Shown here piece by piece: positions 11,796 through 22,844 of a stretch of DNA of 64,000 bases. Both the position numbers and the translations under genes were made by a program. The notes below the pieces were generated by a model. That model searched no databases. It saw only the letters and a program-made list of their open reading frames with translations, and was not told where the DNA came from. Source of the DNA: Linyphia triangularis. Its lineage: Eukaryota > Arthropoda > Arachnida > Araneae > Linyphiidae. Location of the stretch: NCBI GenBank assembly GCA_963978545.1, contig OZ021725.1, positions 9,737,346 through 9,801,345 of the forward strand. The letters run 5' to 3'. Position 1 is the first letter of the stretch; every line of letters begins with the position of its first letter.

Positions 11796-13105
11796 AGGTG
11801 TGAAACATCGCACAACTTTCAATTACACAATAATGCTGGTCACTGTATTTAAATTTGACGTGGTTCGGTGTTACTTATCGTTTTCATGTTTTCATTCTCT
11901 GAACAAAAATGATCAGTTTGGCGGAATTTTTGGCTACAATCCATATCCTTTTTCGTCAGTGAAACAGGAGAAACAGTCGTTGATGGGCGATGCTCAAAGA
12001 AAGAAGACTCCATGTTAAAGATATTCGTTTTTTTTTAACTTTTTACTCCTTTATCGCATTTTTAAGGGAATTTTATTTAAAACATCTTAACAGGCGAAAT
12101 CGATCAAAATGGTTAGTGACGTTTTTTTAGCAATTTCTGAAAAACACATTTTTTTTTTCAACCTTATTGGCAGGTCCCATGGCTAGGGCTATCTCAAATA
12201 TGTATGAAAAATTTGAACATTGTTAAGTCAATTCGTTCAGGAGTTGTGCTGACCACGGATAGACACGTATACAGGGTGTCTCTAAACTCATGGTACAAAC
12301 GCTAGGGGGTGATAGAACACATCAAGACGAGTAATAGTAAATAGGAAACCAAGGGTCCCAGACGTATTCCAAAGGAGATAGGCGCCATCAAAGTTTAGGG
12401 TCCCAAATTGCGAATGATCATGAAAAAAGGGGAAAATAAGTCGATTTATTTGCGGTTTTCGCTGAAATCATTCTTTAAATTAGTATTTTCTTTAAAAAAA
12501 TTTTTAAAGACAAAGTTCTAAAAATGTCGGTAGAGGGCGCTCTAGACTTTGGAGTACCGAAAGACTACTTTTTTACCGTTTTTTTTTTTTGTTTTTTTTA
12601 AACTGTTTTAAATGTTTACTAAAGTTCAGACCTTAACTTAAATTTTGAGCTCATAATTGGAATCATCAGCAGCGGTTTCTGGAAGAAAAACATAAAAATG
12701 TGATATGGCGAAGAAGAGGAACGCGTATGCAAATTTTCGCTAGCATAAAAGCCACTGATTCGAGTGTGCAACTAGTGTGTGTATAGAACTTTGTCTTTAA
12801 AATTTTTTTTAAAGAAAATACTAATTTAAAGAATGATTTCAGAGAAAACCGCAAATAAATCGACTTATTTTTCCCTTTTTTATGATCATTCGCAATTTGG
12901 GACCCTAAACTTTGATGGCGCCTATCTCCTTTGGAATACGTCTGGGACCCTTGGTTTCCTATTTACTATTATTACTCGTCTTGATGTGTTCTATCACCCC
13001 CTAGCGTTTGTACCATGAGTTTAGAGACACCCTGTATATTTTTTTCTATACCACATTTTTCAACTCATCACGTTCCAAAACATGAAGAATTGCCAAAAAT
13101 TAACT
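11796..13105 (+). mobile_element. M element, copy 3, split by a mariner-type MITE
   Basis: It starts CTAGAGGTGTGAAACATCGC and runs to GACCACGGATAGACACGTA. It is then interrupted by the 12272-13034 element and resumes as TTTTTTTCTATACCAC..CACGTTCCAAAAC. The 3' hairpin is absent and the next M copy begins immediately. Confidence 0.7.
12272..13034. mobile_element. Tc1/mariner-type MITE with long TIRs
   Basis: A 763-bp element has inverted ends CAGGGTGTCTCTAAACTCAT and ATGAGTTTAGAGACACCCTG. The arms extend about 260 bp each with high identity (for example GGCGCCATCAAAGTTTAG against CTAAACTTTGATGGCGCC). It is flanked by TATA at 12268-12271 and 13035-13038, compatible with TA duplication. The centre (12540-12780) is unique and non-coding. 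Confidence 0.82.
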
Positions 13106-14530
13106 AAGGGTGTGGAACATTGCACAACTTTCGATTACACTATAATACTGACGTGGATTTGTGTCATTTATTTTATTACTGTATTTATATTTTTATCATT
13201 CATTTAGTAAAAATAGACAGTTTGGCGAAATTTTTTGCGATAATTCTAGGGTGGGTCTTTAAAAAAAAACCTCCATCAAAATGATGGTGATATACTTATC
13301 GATAATTCTTATATTATCCTTTATTATAAGTGAAACTGAGCAGAGAAGAAAAAACGATGGTTGATGAAGTATGCTCAAGGAAAAAGAACTCTGTGTTAGA
13401 GGCGTTGGTTTTTCAACTTTTTACGCCATTGAAGCATTTTTACGGGAATTTCGGAGGTGAGGACGTTTAGAATACCTTAAGAGGAATTAACACAGCGATT
13501 TTTATCAAAATCGTTTGAGCCGTTTTTAAACAATCTTTGAAAAAAATGATTTTTTCAGTGGTAGATACCTTATGCACATGCGCGATTTTGACAAAAATCT
13601 TAATGGTAGGTCAAATGTATACCACCAACCCTAATACCAAATTTGAACATTGTTGGTCAATTTGTTCGGGAGTTATGCTGACCACAGGCACACATATACA
13701 CAGACAGGCATTTTTACCACTTTTTTGAGATCAGTATGTTCCAAAAGGTGGTAGTCCGAGAGGCGACTGCAATTTTTGGACCTCATCGAACATCATTCTG
13801 AATTTTTTATAGAAATTGGTGAAAAGTGAGTAGATTACGAATCCACTGGTCTGCCGTGGCAAATATGGCCGAAACTGATCAAAAATCGACTTGGAATGAG
13901 TTGAACTAAAATCCGATTGCCAAATATGTCATAACTTGCCAAAAAGAGAACAAACTTATTCGTCTGGCAACCCACTGCATTTTGAATTTCAATAAGAAAA
14001 AGCACAAACGATTTCTGATCTCTGGCTCGGGAAAATTAGTATCTTTTAAAGTAAGCCAAATTGCCGACATTAGTTGCGACATCAGTGACGTAATGTTTGT
14101 TGCCAATTTGGCTCCCTTTTAATAGATGCAAGTAGACCGTCGCCAGATGTCTGAATCGTCTGCAACCTTCTTAATTGAAAATTAAAGAGTGAGGGTTACC
14201 AAATAAAAAAAATCCTCATTATTTGACAAGTTATGGTGCATTTGGCAATTGGATTTAGTTCAACTTATTAAAAGTCGATTTTTGACCAGTTTCGGCCATT
14301 TTTGCCACGGCAAACCAGTGGATTCGTTATGTACTCACTTTTCACCAATTTCTATAATAAATTCAGAATGATGTTCGATGGGGACCAAAAATTGCAGTCG
14401 CCTCTCAGTCTATGATTCTAGAGTCTATACTATCGATTTTTTTTATTTTTTTTTTATTTTTTTTTTTGGGACCGAATACTACTATACTTTCATTACCCCT
14501 ATGTATACATATGGGTAATTGAAAGTAAAA
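13106..14530 (+). mobile_element. M element, copy 4, split by H MITE copy 2
   Basis: It starts CTAAGGGTGTGGAACATTGC. The interruption falls after ATGTTCCAAAAGGTGG. The 3' part resumes at 14413 and ends with the terminal hairpin CTTTCATTACCCCTATG..CATATGGGTAATTGAAAG. Confidence 0.72.
13752..14412. mobile_element. H MITE, copy 2
   Basis: Full-length, from TAGTCCGAGAGGCGAC to GTCGCCTCTCAGTCTA. Flanks are TGG on the left and TGA on the right, so the 3-bp duplication has one mismatch. Confidence 0.88.
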
Positions 14531-14599
14531 ATAAAATTGATTAAATTCAGTGTAATACGTTCAGTTTAAAATCCTTTTTTGTCATTCTTTTCCAAACAG

Positions 14600-14949
14600 C
14601 ACTTCCTCAATTTCTCTTAAGGACAAATCGAGGTGAAGCAATAACAATCAAAGGCAACAATTCTCCTTCCACTTTTCAAGTTGTCATTTTAGTGGCTATT
14701 CCGGAAGAATATCCTTCATCAGTTCTGCTTGGAAGCACCTACAGTCTGGACTGTTCGAACCGAAGGAGAAAACCACTCAACTCTGCAACCCCCCTTCAAT
14801 CAGACGATAAAGGGTTGCTCACTCGAAAGATGGAACGCCTTCAATTAACAAAAGAATTCCGCTTCTTGTTCCTAACAATGGAGGCCCCGTTGTGTTCGAT
14901 TTTTTTTTTTTATTTTATTCTATCGATTATTGGTTTTTGTTTCGATTGA
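14600..14949 (+). CDS. Putative isolated internal exon, unknown protein
   Basis: A pyrimidine-rich stretch ending CCAAACAG (about 14579-14599) resembles a splice acceptor. After it a frame stays open for about 116 codons to the TGA at 14947. G+C is clearly higher than in the neighbouring M and H elements, and the stretch matches no repeat family here. The translation includes RTNRGEAITIKGNNSPSTF and IPEEYPSSVLLGSTYSLDC, then turns into a poly-T-encoded hydrophobic tail, so any true exon would end before about 14890. I do not recognise the protein and see no clean donor. It may be a decayed exon or chance. Confidence 0.25.
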
Positions 14950-15016
14950 TTGGCAAGGTTGGCGACAGCTCTTTCATGTTGTCTTTCCGAGTTCTTGTCC
15001 ATTGCTTCTTTCTTTA

Positions 15017-15660
15017 TGGACTGAGGGGCGACTGCAATTTTTGGACCCCATCGAACATCATTCTGAATTTTTTATAAATTAGAGAAATGTGAGTAGATTA
15101 CGAATCCACTGGCCGAAACTGGTAAAAAATCAACTTATAATAACTTGAACTAAATCCAATTGCCAAATGCGCCATAACTTGCCAAATAATGAGCATTTTT
15201 TTTTTTGGTAACCCTCACTCTTTAATTTTCAATTGAGAAGGTTGCAGACGATTCAGATATCTGGCGACGGTCTACTTGCATCTATTAAAAGGGAGCCAAA
15301 TTGGCAAAAAATATTACATCAGTTATGATGTAACTGATGTCGCTAATTTGGCTTACTTTTTAAAAGATATATATAAGTTTTCCGAGCCAAAGATGAGAAA
15401 TCGTTTGCGCTTTTTCTCATTGAAAATCAAAATGAAGTGGGTTGCCAGACGAATAAGTTTGTTCTATTTTTGGCAAGTTATAACATATTTGGCTATCGGA
15501 TTTTAGTTCAACTCATTCCAAGTCGATTATTGATCAGTTTCGGCCATTTTTGCCACGGCAGACCAGTGGATTCCTAATCTACTCACTTTTCTCCAATTTC
15601 TATAAAAAATTCAGAATGATGTTCGATGGGGTCCAAAAATTGCAGTTGCCTCTCGGACTA
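15017..15660. mobile_element. H MITE, copy 3
   Basis: From TGGACTGAGGGGCGACTGC to GCCTCTCGGACTA, flanked by TTA at 15014-15016 and 15661-15663. The left arm has lost the CAGTGGATTC..TGCC equivalent by a short deletion. Confidence 0.88.
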
Positions 15661-15779
15661 TTAGAAATCGAAGTTGGTACCATGAAAAGTTTTATTATGC
15701 AGAGATGGGAATAGCAAAGGGTTTTAAAATTCACTACGGAGAGTAATTTGTGTAAAATGAAATATTTTTTTTTAAAGCC

Positions 15780-16325
15780 TTTTTATTAGCTTCGGTTTTG
15801 TAAGTTTGTGGATATAAAAGGAATCTGCGGAGGTCAAATTAACCCCTTTGTCGTCATCCAATCGATCTGAAAATTGGTAGATAGATTCGATATCGATGCA
15901 TTCTATCAAATTTTGGTGACTGTCACTAAAAGGTCGCTTTTACGGAATACTAATAAACGGAATTGTCGTAATCCAATTGCGCTAAATTAGCACTTAACCG
16001 ACCATTTAAAGAAACTCTTTCCCGTTGTCATTTTTTTTTTTTTTTTTTTTTTTTTTGATAAAGAAACAATAAAATTGTTTTAATCAGAATAAATAAATGA
16101 TTTTTCTATATGAGTGCATAAATTCACATTCATTTTTAATAAATAAATTTTGAAACGTAGTTTGCCGCACATTTTGCTGATAGAAATGTTTATGAGATTT
16201 AAAATTAGAAGCAAAACACCAAGCACACGCTGTTTACGGAATCGGCGCTGTGTTAATGAATATAAAAATTGGCAATGCAAATAAAGGATTTTATATTAAA
16301 AACTTTGTTTTTATAGGTTAATCAT
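15780..16325 (-). mobile_element. R element, copy 3
   Basis: R blocks appear in reverse order: TGTGGATATAAAAGGAATCTGCGG, then the GTCGTCATCCAATCG block, CTCTTTCCCGTTGTCA, a long T run (16032-16056), and GCACACGCTGTTTACGGAATC near the end. Confidence 0.68.
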
Positions 16326-16329
16326 GTAG

Positions 16330-16458
16330 CTTTGTGGTGGTCTCTTGTACAAATGACAGATAAAACACCTAGACACCAGTGGTCACTTTTGTCTAGTGGT
16401 TAGCACGCTTGTCTACTGATCTAGGAGTCCCAGGTTCGACTCCCCGTTAGCACATATC
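16330..16458 (+). mobile_element. tRNA-derived SINE2, copy 1
   Basis: SINE2 has GTGGTGGTCTC, a block ACACCTAGACACCAG, and then a tRNA-like segment. The A box lies in TCTAGTGGTTAGCACGCTTG and the B box in CAGGTTCGACTCCCCG, followed by TTAGCACAT. The 5' bases do not pair with the TTAGCACA end as a tRNA acceptor would, so this is a SINE head and not a tRNA gene. Three other copies occur at 31871, 48925 and 49262. Confidence 0.75.
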
Positions 16459-16559
16459 GTTGCACTTCTATCATGTGTTGCCTCTTATGTTCCGGAAGTA
16501 TGTTTTTAATCAAGCAAAATATGTTGAAAAATAATGCATATACAATGCATTCTATAAAA

Positions 16560-17690
16560 TTTTGGGACTGTTACTGTCTCTAAAAGGTCGCTTTTACTGA
16601 ATGCTAATAAACCAACTTGACGTCATTCAATCTCAATAAAACCATCGGTATAAATAAACAACTGGATAGACTGCTCCATTGTCAATGCAAAGAGAAAAAC
16701 GCGCCGGGGATTGCGAAGCTGATGGGATGATTAACCAATCACAGTTCACTTTTATAGTTGGATGGGAATGCGAAAAACCTTGTAAAGTGTTAGAGTACAT
16801 ATTTTTTTGGCACATTATTACTAACTAAGGTCTACTATTGACATTTCTGGTGTGTGCAACCCAAAATTTTATTTTGAATCCTCGGCAATCCGTAATTTTT
16901 ATCTCACCAACAGCATCTGGCAACGGCTTCATTTTCCCAGCGTTAAGCAGTCTATCCAGTTGTTTATTTATATCGATTACTAAAACAGTATTGAACCGAC
17001 CACTGAAGAAACTCTTTTTTGTTAGCAAATTTTTTTTTAATAAATAACAAAATTACTTAAATCAGAACAAATAAAAGATATTTGGATGTGAGAGCATAAA
17101 TTCATGTTCTTATTTTTAATGAATAAATTTTGAAACGTAGTTTGCCGCACATTTTGCTGATAGAAATTTTTTGATATCGGGCGCTGTGGTAATAAGCATA
17201 AAAATTGACAATGCATATAATGGATTTTTTAAAAATTTTGTTTTTATGGGTCATATAGTTAAAGCTTTTATATTCATTTCGATTTTGTTTGTTGCGGAAA
17301 AATCTTCGGATTGCTAATTAACCCACTTGCCTCCAAACATTTGATATAAAACTTGGCAGATAGAATCATTCTCGATGACAATTCACATCCCATCAAGTTT
17401 TGGTGGCTGTCACTGAAAGGTCGCTTTTACACACGCTTCTAATGTCAGGAGGACAAATCAACCCACTTGAGTTCATCCAATAGAGTTGAAGCTCAGCAGA
17501 TAGACTCTTTGTCAATGACCTTTCGTGTGGGGTGTCAATGACACGGAATATATATTTTCTTCGTACTTGTCAAACACTATGGAAACTCGAACTAAACTCA
17601 AAATATCGCTTAAATAAGTTGCAAATGCACATAAAAATTAGCAACGCATATAACGGATTTATAATAAAAACTTAGTCTGTACGGGATAAT
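16560..17690 (-). mobile_element. R element, copy 4, with extra tandem units
   Basis: Reverse-strand R sequence is interrupted by the hAT MITE at 16643. It then passes through GTAGTTTGCCGCACATTTTGC and continues into two diverged ~135-bp R units (about 17290-17540). Each unit has a CACTTG..CCA block, GATAGA.TC and TGTCACTGAAAGGTCGC. Confidence 0.62.
16643..16978. mobile_element. hAT-type MITE (CATCGATATA family), copy 2
   Basis: 336 bp with ends CATCGGTATAAATAAAC and GTTTATTTATATCGATT. The flanking 8-mers AATAAAAC (16635-16642) and ACTAAAAC (16979-16986) match at 7 of 8 positions. The interior is the reverse complement of copy 1 over most of its length. Confidence 0.78.
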
Positions 17691-17861
17691 TTTTTTTGTA
17701 ACAGCACTAACATATTAACAAACGTATTTAAACTCTAACAGATATATTATTATTTTGGTGTTTATTTATTTTAAAGTTTGTATAAATTAATAATCTGCTT
17801 ACATTTGTAACGCATTTAGGCAACTATCCCTTCATCCCCCCCCCCCCGCTTATTTTGTTAA

Positions 17862-18084
17862 AAGGAAGACCTACTAAGGATAATTCCCTATACTCTCTAT
17901 GTTACAATCTTTTAGCTCAGTGCATTTAGAAACTACTTCCTATAACCACCTTGATATTTGGTGAGTAGGTAAGGGAAAAAAAAAAAAAAAAAAAAAAAAT
18001 ACTTTATAAAATGACATAAATTAAAAACTCGAAAATAGCGTGTAATATATTTTATTTTGTATTTGAAATCCTTACGCCATATCA
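17862..18084. mobile_element. FB420 element, left half only
   Basis: It begins AAGGAAGACCTACTAAGG after TTAA (17858-17861) and follows the FB420 sequence to GAAATCCTTACGCCATATCA. There SINE1 h abuts it, and the right half is missing. A long A run at 17977-17999 interrupts it. Confidence 0.65.
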
Positions 18085-18264
18085 GCCGACCAAACGGTAT
18101 AGTGGTTAGCGTGCTAGCTTCTAGACCGCGAGGTTGCGGGTTCCGAGTCCCGTGTTAGGCATGGGTGTTTGTAAATGTATGTTGGCTTGTCTAATGACGA
18201 ATGTATCGGCGCATTATAGCCCTCGTGTTGCTGACGGTACCAGATAATCTGAAAACAACCAACC
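18085..18264 (+). mobile_element. SINE1, copy h
   Basis: A complete tRNA-like head and body with (AACC) tail, and the B box with extra C. No target duplication is visible: the left flank is FB420 and the right flank (AGCTTCACCCC) is unrelated. Insertion was followed or accompanied by deletion or rearrangement. Confidence 0.9.
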
Positions 18265-18349
18265 AAGCTTCACCCCCCCCCCTCCTCCTTCTCCAGTGTT
18301 AGTAACTGGAGTTTAATAGCGTTTGCAAGGTATGTAGATAGAGAAACTA

Positions 18350-18966
18350 CTTCCCTGGCAATTCCCGATCTCGACCATTTACTTTCAATTACATGTATGT
18401 TAACAATGTATGCCTGCGTGTCTGTCTGTGGTCAGCATAACTTCCGAACGGATCGACCTACAATGTTCAAATAATGTGTACAGGTTAGTGGTGGCCATGG
18501 GAACTGGTCATTAAGGTTTTGGTCAAAATAGAGCATGCGCATAAGGTAGCTGGCACTGAAAATGTATGTGCAGCAATTGCCAAAAAATGGATTTAACGAT
18601 TTTAATCAAAATCGCTGTGGTAATGCTTTTTAAGATGTTTTAAACGTTCCCACCGCCAAAATTCCCGTAGAAATGCGAAAATCGAATGTATTTAACTTGA
18701 TCATCGTCTATCACTGACTGTTTCTTCTTTGTTTCACTTACAAGAAAGGATAGTGAAATATATATCGAAATATATCACTGTATTCTCTATCATCGTTTAA
18801 TACAGTTTATAGTTTAATAATTAACGCCAAAAACATAGCCAAACTGAAAATTTCTTTTTAAATTAATGTAAACGGTATATACTACATTAACCCATGGCAA
18901 ATACCTATACAATGATCACTATTCAGTGTAATTGAAAGTTGTGCGATGTTCCACACCCCTAGTTTT
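18350..18966 (-). mobile_element. M element, copy 5
   Basis: On the minus strand it begins CTAGGGGTGTGGAACATCGC (plus-strand end near 18966). It runs to the GTCTGTGGTCAGCATAAC block and the TACTTTCAATTACATG remnant of the hairpin. Confidence 0.75.
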
Positions 18967-19440
18967 TATAGTAAAACAATAAACACTAAAAATATAAATT
19001 AAAAAGAAGAAACAATTAATTTATTTAAAAAACCGAAACCTTTTCATTCAGCAAATTAAAAAATTTTACTTTTTTTATAAACGTTTAGGTTTACATTAAC
19101 AAATATTTTAAGGTATTTTTAAGACGCATGATGCAGAATATGCACAGTTATTTGTAGAATACGACCGTTTCTTTGTTTCAGATTGCTCCTATGGCACTGG
19201 TACAATCCTTTTTCTTAATTATCAGGTGTTCGATTATCTCCAATTGTTTCGGATAATCGATGTTTTTCTATTAACGATACTTGAAAAATGTTTTAAAATA
19301 GTAATTAAATTTTAGTGAAGTACATGACAAAATAACGTGATTAGGATAATTTTCTTTCTTGATATGATATCGAAGAATTTTTAATTTTTTTTTTTTTTTT
19401 TTCAACTTTTAATTTCTAAATTTCATGGACAAGCATGAGG
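18967..19440. other. AT-rich interval, nothing recognised
   Basis: No open frame of interest and no match to the families here. It ends in a T18 run (19386-19403). Confidence 0.4.
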
Positions 19441-19473
19441 GAGGTGCAAGGGATTGCTCTTACAACCACCTGG

Positions 19474-19656
19474 TTGGTTGGTTGTATTCAGATTATCTGG
19501 CGCCGTCAGCAACACGAGGGCTATAATACGCCGAAACATTCGTCATTAGACAAGCCAGCATACATTTACAAACACACATCCCTAACACGGGACTCGGAAC
19601 CCGCAACCTCGCGGTCTAGAAGCTAGCACGCTAACCACTCTACCGTTTGGTCGGCA
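19474..19656 (-). mobile_element. SINE1, copy i
   Basis: A perfect 13-bp duplication TACAACCACCTGG lies at 19461-19473 and 19657-19669. The B box has the extra C. Confidence 0.93.
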
Positions 19657-19978
19657 TACAACCACCTGGATTTTGAAAATTATAAATAATGTAGAGAAAG
19701 TGGTGTTATCCACTGGAAATAGAAGTATGTCGTAAGCTTTAAAATATTCAATCGATAAGAAATTTAATTAATTATTAATTATAAATTTCATTAAGATAGA
19801 ATATTTAAAAATCAAGGATTAAAAAAATAATCGCCTTGCACCTTTTTGGGTGCCATCTGCATTGCCCTAAAAAGAATTCTGCCGGTAGCCATGTTTGAGA
19901 TCTTCTATTCCTCAGCCAATACCTGGCGAAGTATGGCTCTAGTGTTGCCTTTGGGCCGTTAAATTTAACCCTTTGCAC

Positions 19979-20238
19979 TCGTAATTATGCTTTAGAAAGT
20001 TAGCAAATAACTCGGAATTTTTTTTCGCGTTCAATCAAGATGAATTTTTTTGATGGAAATGTGTTCCAATTTAACTAGAAGGTTTACCATCCTTAAATCA
20101 AAAATTTAAAAATATAGCCCCTGAATACACCCCTTGACCTAGGATGGGAATGTGGCCACATAATATTTTATTTTTCAACGTATCAAAATAATGAATTGAA
20201 ACTACTAAGAATACTTAAGTATATTACACTACACCGCA
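19979..20238 (+). mobile_element. piggyBac-like terminus, partial element
   Basis: TTAA (19975-19978) is followed by CCCTTTGCACTCGTAATTATG, which matches the first 13 bp of the element starting at 20243. No matching right end is visible before that element, so this is a truncated piece or a diverged solo end. Confidence 0.45.
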
Positions 20239-20242
20239 TTAA

Positions 20243-20899
20243 CCCTTTGCACTCCGCTGTCATCTATCAGGGGACATCGCAATTCTAGTTGGTTGGTTGT
20301 ATTCAGATTATCTGGCGCCGTCAGCAACACGAGGGCTATAATGCGCCGAAACATTTCGTCATTTAACAAACCAACATACATTTACAAACACCCATGCCTA
20401 CACGGGACTCGGAACCCGCAACCTCGCGGTCTAGAAGCCAGCACGCTAACCACTATACCGTTTGGTCGGCATCGCAATTCTAGCATATCACTCGGATGTG
20501 CCCTCCCGGTCGACATTAAAGTTTATTAGTGATTTCGGAGAATTAACTTTTTCCAGTACAACTTTTTGAGAAATATATGTTTTCCTGAGTTTTCCTGAAG
20601 TTTTCTCTTGAAATGGCACAAGAAATCAAATCAAAATATGGTAAATTTACCATGATGTATAAAAAAAACATTTGAGCGGGGTTTTGTGTCAAAAGAGAGC
20701 GTGAGAAGTGTTGGTTCACGACGGTCCGAGCACTTCTCTGCGCCACTTGAAAGGAGCGATAAAGAGAGTTTGTCGATGGTTGGGTTTGTTGAAATTTACT
20801 GGCGCAAGGGCAAGATGCGATGTCCCCTGTACGGGGACATACGAGCGCGATGGTAAAACGAGTGATGTCCTCCATACGGGGATATACGAGTGAAAAGGG
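20243..20899. mobile_element. piggyBac-like non-autonomous element with SINE1 j nested
   Basis: Flanked by TTAA at 20239-20242 and 20900-20903, it starts CCCTTTGCACTCCGCTGTC and ends CGAGTGAAAAGGG. The right subterminal region repeats GATGTCC..TACGGGGA units (20819-20889) that mirror GGGGACATC on the left, plausible transposase-binding sites. A 110-codon frame on the minus strand crosses these repeats, shows no piggyBac transposase motif and is treated as chance. Confidence 0.75.
20289..20470 (-). mobile_element. SINE1, copy j
   Basis: A perfect 13-bp duplication ATCGCAATTCTAG lies at 20276-20288 and 20471-20483. It shares with copy m the diagnostic ACATTTCGTCATTTAACAAA and GAAGCCAGCAC variants. 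Confidence 0.94.
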
Positions 20900-20903
20900 T
20901 TAA

Positions 20904-21388
20904 ACCAACCAACTCTCTGGTATTTACAGATCAACTGATTTCGTCGCAATTTCTCTTTTTTGGGAAATTGTTACTGTTGCTAGACACTAGGTTAAAGAAA
21001 ACACTGATATATTAACCAATAAATTATTAAATTCGTGCTACAGATAAAAAAATGTTACGCACATGCATCGTATTGCTATAAGAGCTGTATTTTTTATTTT
21101 ATTTTGTGATTGGTTCTTAGTTTGATAAATTTTCTAAGTTAAAATTGAATGCTTCTAAACTTCCTTACGATTTCATTTCTCAATTCTTTCAACTTAACCG
21201 TTGCTACACCACGAATCCATCTCTGCGCAACATGGGTACAACCAGGAAGGGGGCATTTGTACCCTCTTAAAAATTGAAAAGTGGAGAAAAGTTGTACATT
21301 TAGCAAGAAAAGTATAAATATGGGTTTAAAGTTATTAATGTGAAACCCTAATTGTATAACAATCGATATTTTAGAATTAAATCCAACT
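20904..21388. other. Interval without supported feature
   Basis: An 84-codon minus-strand frame (21139-21393) includes GYKCPLPGCTHVAQRWIRG, which superficially looks like a Cys/His motif, but there is no second finger, no splice context and no family match I can name. Confidence 0.3.
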
Positions 21389-21399
21389 ATCACATATTT

Positions 21400-21580
21400 G
21401 GTTGGTTGTTTTCAGATTATCTGGCGCCGTCAGCAACACGAGGGCTATAATGCGGCGAAACATTCGTCATTAGACAAGCCAACATACATTTTACAAACAC
21501 CCATGCCTAACACGGGACTCGAACCCGCAACCTCACGGTCTAGAAGCTAGCACGCTAACCACTATACCGTTTGGTCCGCC
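21400..21580 (-). mobile_element. SINE1, copy k (left member of pair 3)
   Basis: A perfect 11-bp duplication ATCACATATTT lies at 21389-21399 and 21581-21591. The B box is canonical. Confidence 0.93.
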
Positions 21581-21648
21581 ATCACATATTTGAAACATCG
21601 AGGTTTGAACAAAAACTTGAGCCATCTTGCACATCCCTCTATGGAATC

Positions 21649-21836
21649 GCCGACCAAACCGTATAGTGGTTAGCGTGCTAGCTTCTAAAACCGCGAGGTT
21701 GCGGGTTCCGAGTCCCGTGTTAGGCATGGGTGTTTGTAAATGTATGTTGGCTTGTCTAATGACGAATGTTTCGGCGCATTTTAGCCCTCGTGTTGCTGAC
21801 GGCGCCAGATAATCTGAAAACAACTAACCAACCAAC
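21649..21836 (+). mobile_element. SINE1, copy l (right member of pair 3)
   Basis: A perfect 13-bp duplication CCTCTATGGAATC lies at 21636-21648 and 21837-21849. The head faces that of copy k across 68 bp. The tail is (AACC)n. The B box has the extra C. Confidence 0.94.
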
Positions 21837-22176
21837 CCTCTATGGAATCTGCATCCCCTGCCAATTACTCAGCCAGTGCATTTTCTGGTTAAAAATTTAA
21901 AAAAATTATTTGATAATGATGAATTAACTGGTTAGTGTTCGTACATTTTCCAAAAAATGTTTCTAAACAAATTTTATATATAAAAAATAATAATCAGCTT
22001 GGGGCCGTTGCCCAGTTTGCCCTGTGCCTCAAGTCTAAGCCAATTACAAAGTCTTTTTTTTTAGTTGAGTTTTATAAAATATCGATTCCTCAATACAACT
22101 GAGCAACATCAGCAAACATCTCTTTTTATACAAGCAGGCGCATGCGCACACAATGCCTTTCCTGCCCATTCCCAAA

Positions 22177-22844
22177 TAGTCCGAGAGGCGACAGCAATGT
22201 TTGGACCTCATCGAACATCATTCTGAATTTTTTATAGAAATTGGAGAAAAGTGAGTAGATTACGAATCCACTGGTCTGCAGTGACAAAAATGGCCGAAAT
22301 TGATCAAAAATCGACTTGGAATGAGTTGAACTAAAATCCGATTGCCAAATATGTTATAACTTGCCAAAAAGAGAACAAACTTATTCGTCTGGCAACCCAC
22401 CGCATTTTGATTTTCAACGAGAAAAAGCGCAAACGATTTATGATCTCTGGCTCGGAAAACTTCTATCTTTTAAAAGTAAGCCAAATTGGCGACATCAGTT
22501 ACGTCATCAGTGACGTAATGTTTATTGCCAACTTGGCTCCCTTTTAATAGATGCAAGTAATCCATAGCCACATCCGAATCGTCTGCAACCTTCTTAATTG
22601 AAGATTAAAGAGTGAGGGTTACCATAAAATAAAAAAAAAAAAAATGCTCATTATTTGGCAAGTTATAGCGCATTGGCAATTGGATTTAGTTCAACTTATT
22701 AAAAATCGATTTTTGACCAGTTTCGGCCATTTTTGCCAAGGCAGACCAGTGGATTCGTAATCTACTCACTTTTCTCCACTTTCAATAAAAAAATTAAGGA
22801 TGATTTTCGATGAGGTCCAAAAATTGCAGTCGCCTCTCAGTCTA
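22177..22844. mobile_element. H MITE, copy 4
   Basis: Full-length, from TAGTCCGAGAGGCGAC to GCCTCTCAGTCTA. The flanks are AAA and TAA, so the target duplication is not preserved on one side. The centre carries TTACGTCATCAGTGACGTAA (22499-22518). Confidence 0.88.

Noticed and set aside
16380..16456. SINE2 head as a tRNA gene
   Set aside because: The 5' flank does not pair with the TTAGCACA 3' segment, and four copies share non-tRNA flanking sequence.
20543..20875. 110-codon minus-strand frame
   Set aside because: It lies entirely in the non-coding right part of the piggyBac-like element and overlaps its subterminal repeats; no transposase motif.
21139..21393. Minus-strand frame with a CPLPGCTH segment as a zinc finger
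   Set aside because: Only one Cys/His cluster, no second pair at finger spacing, and no splice or start context.
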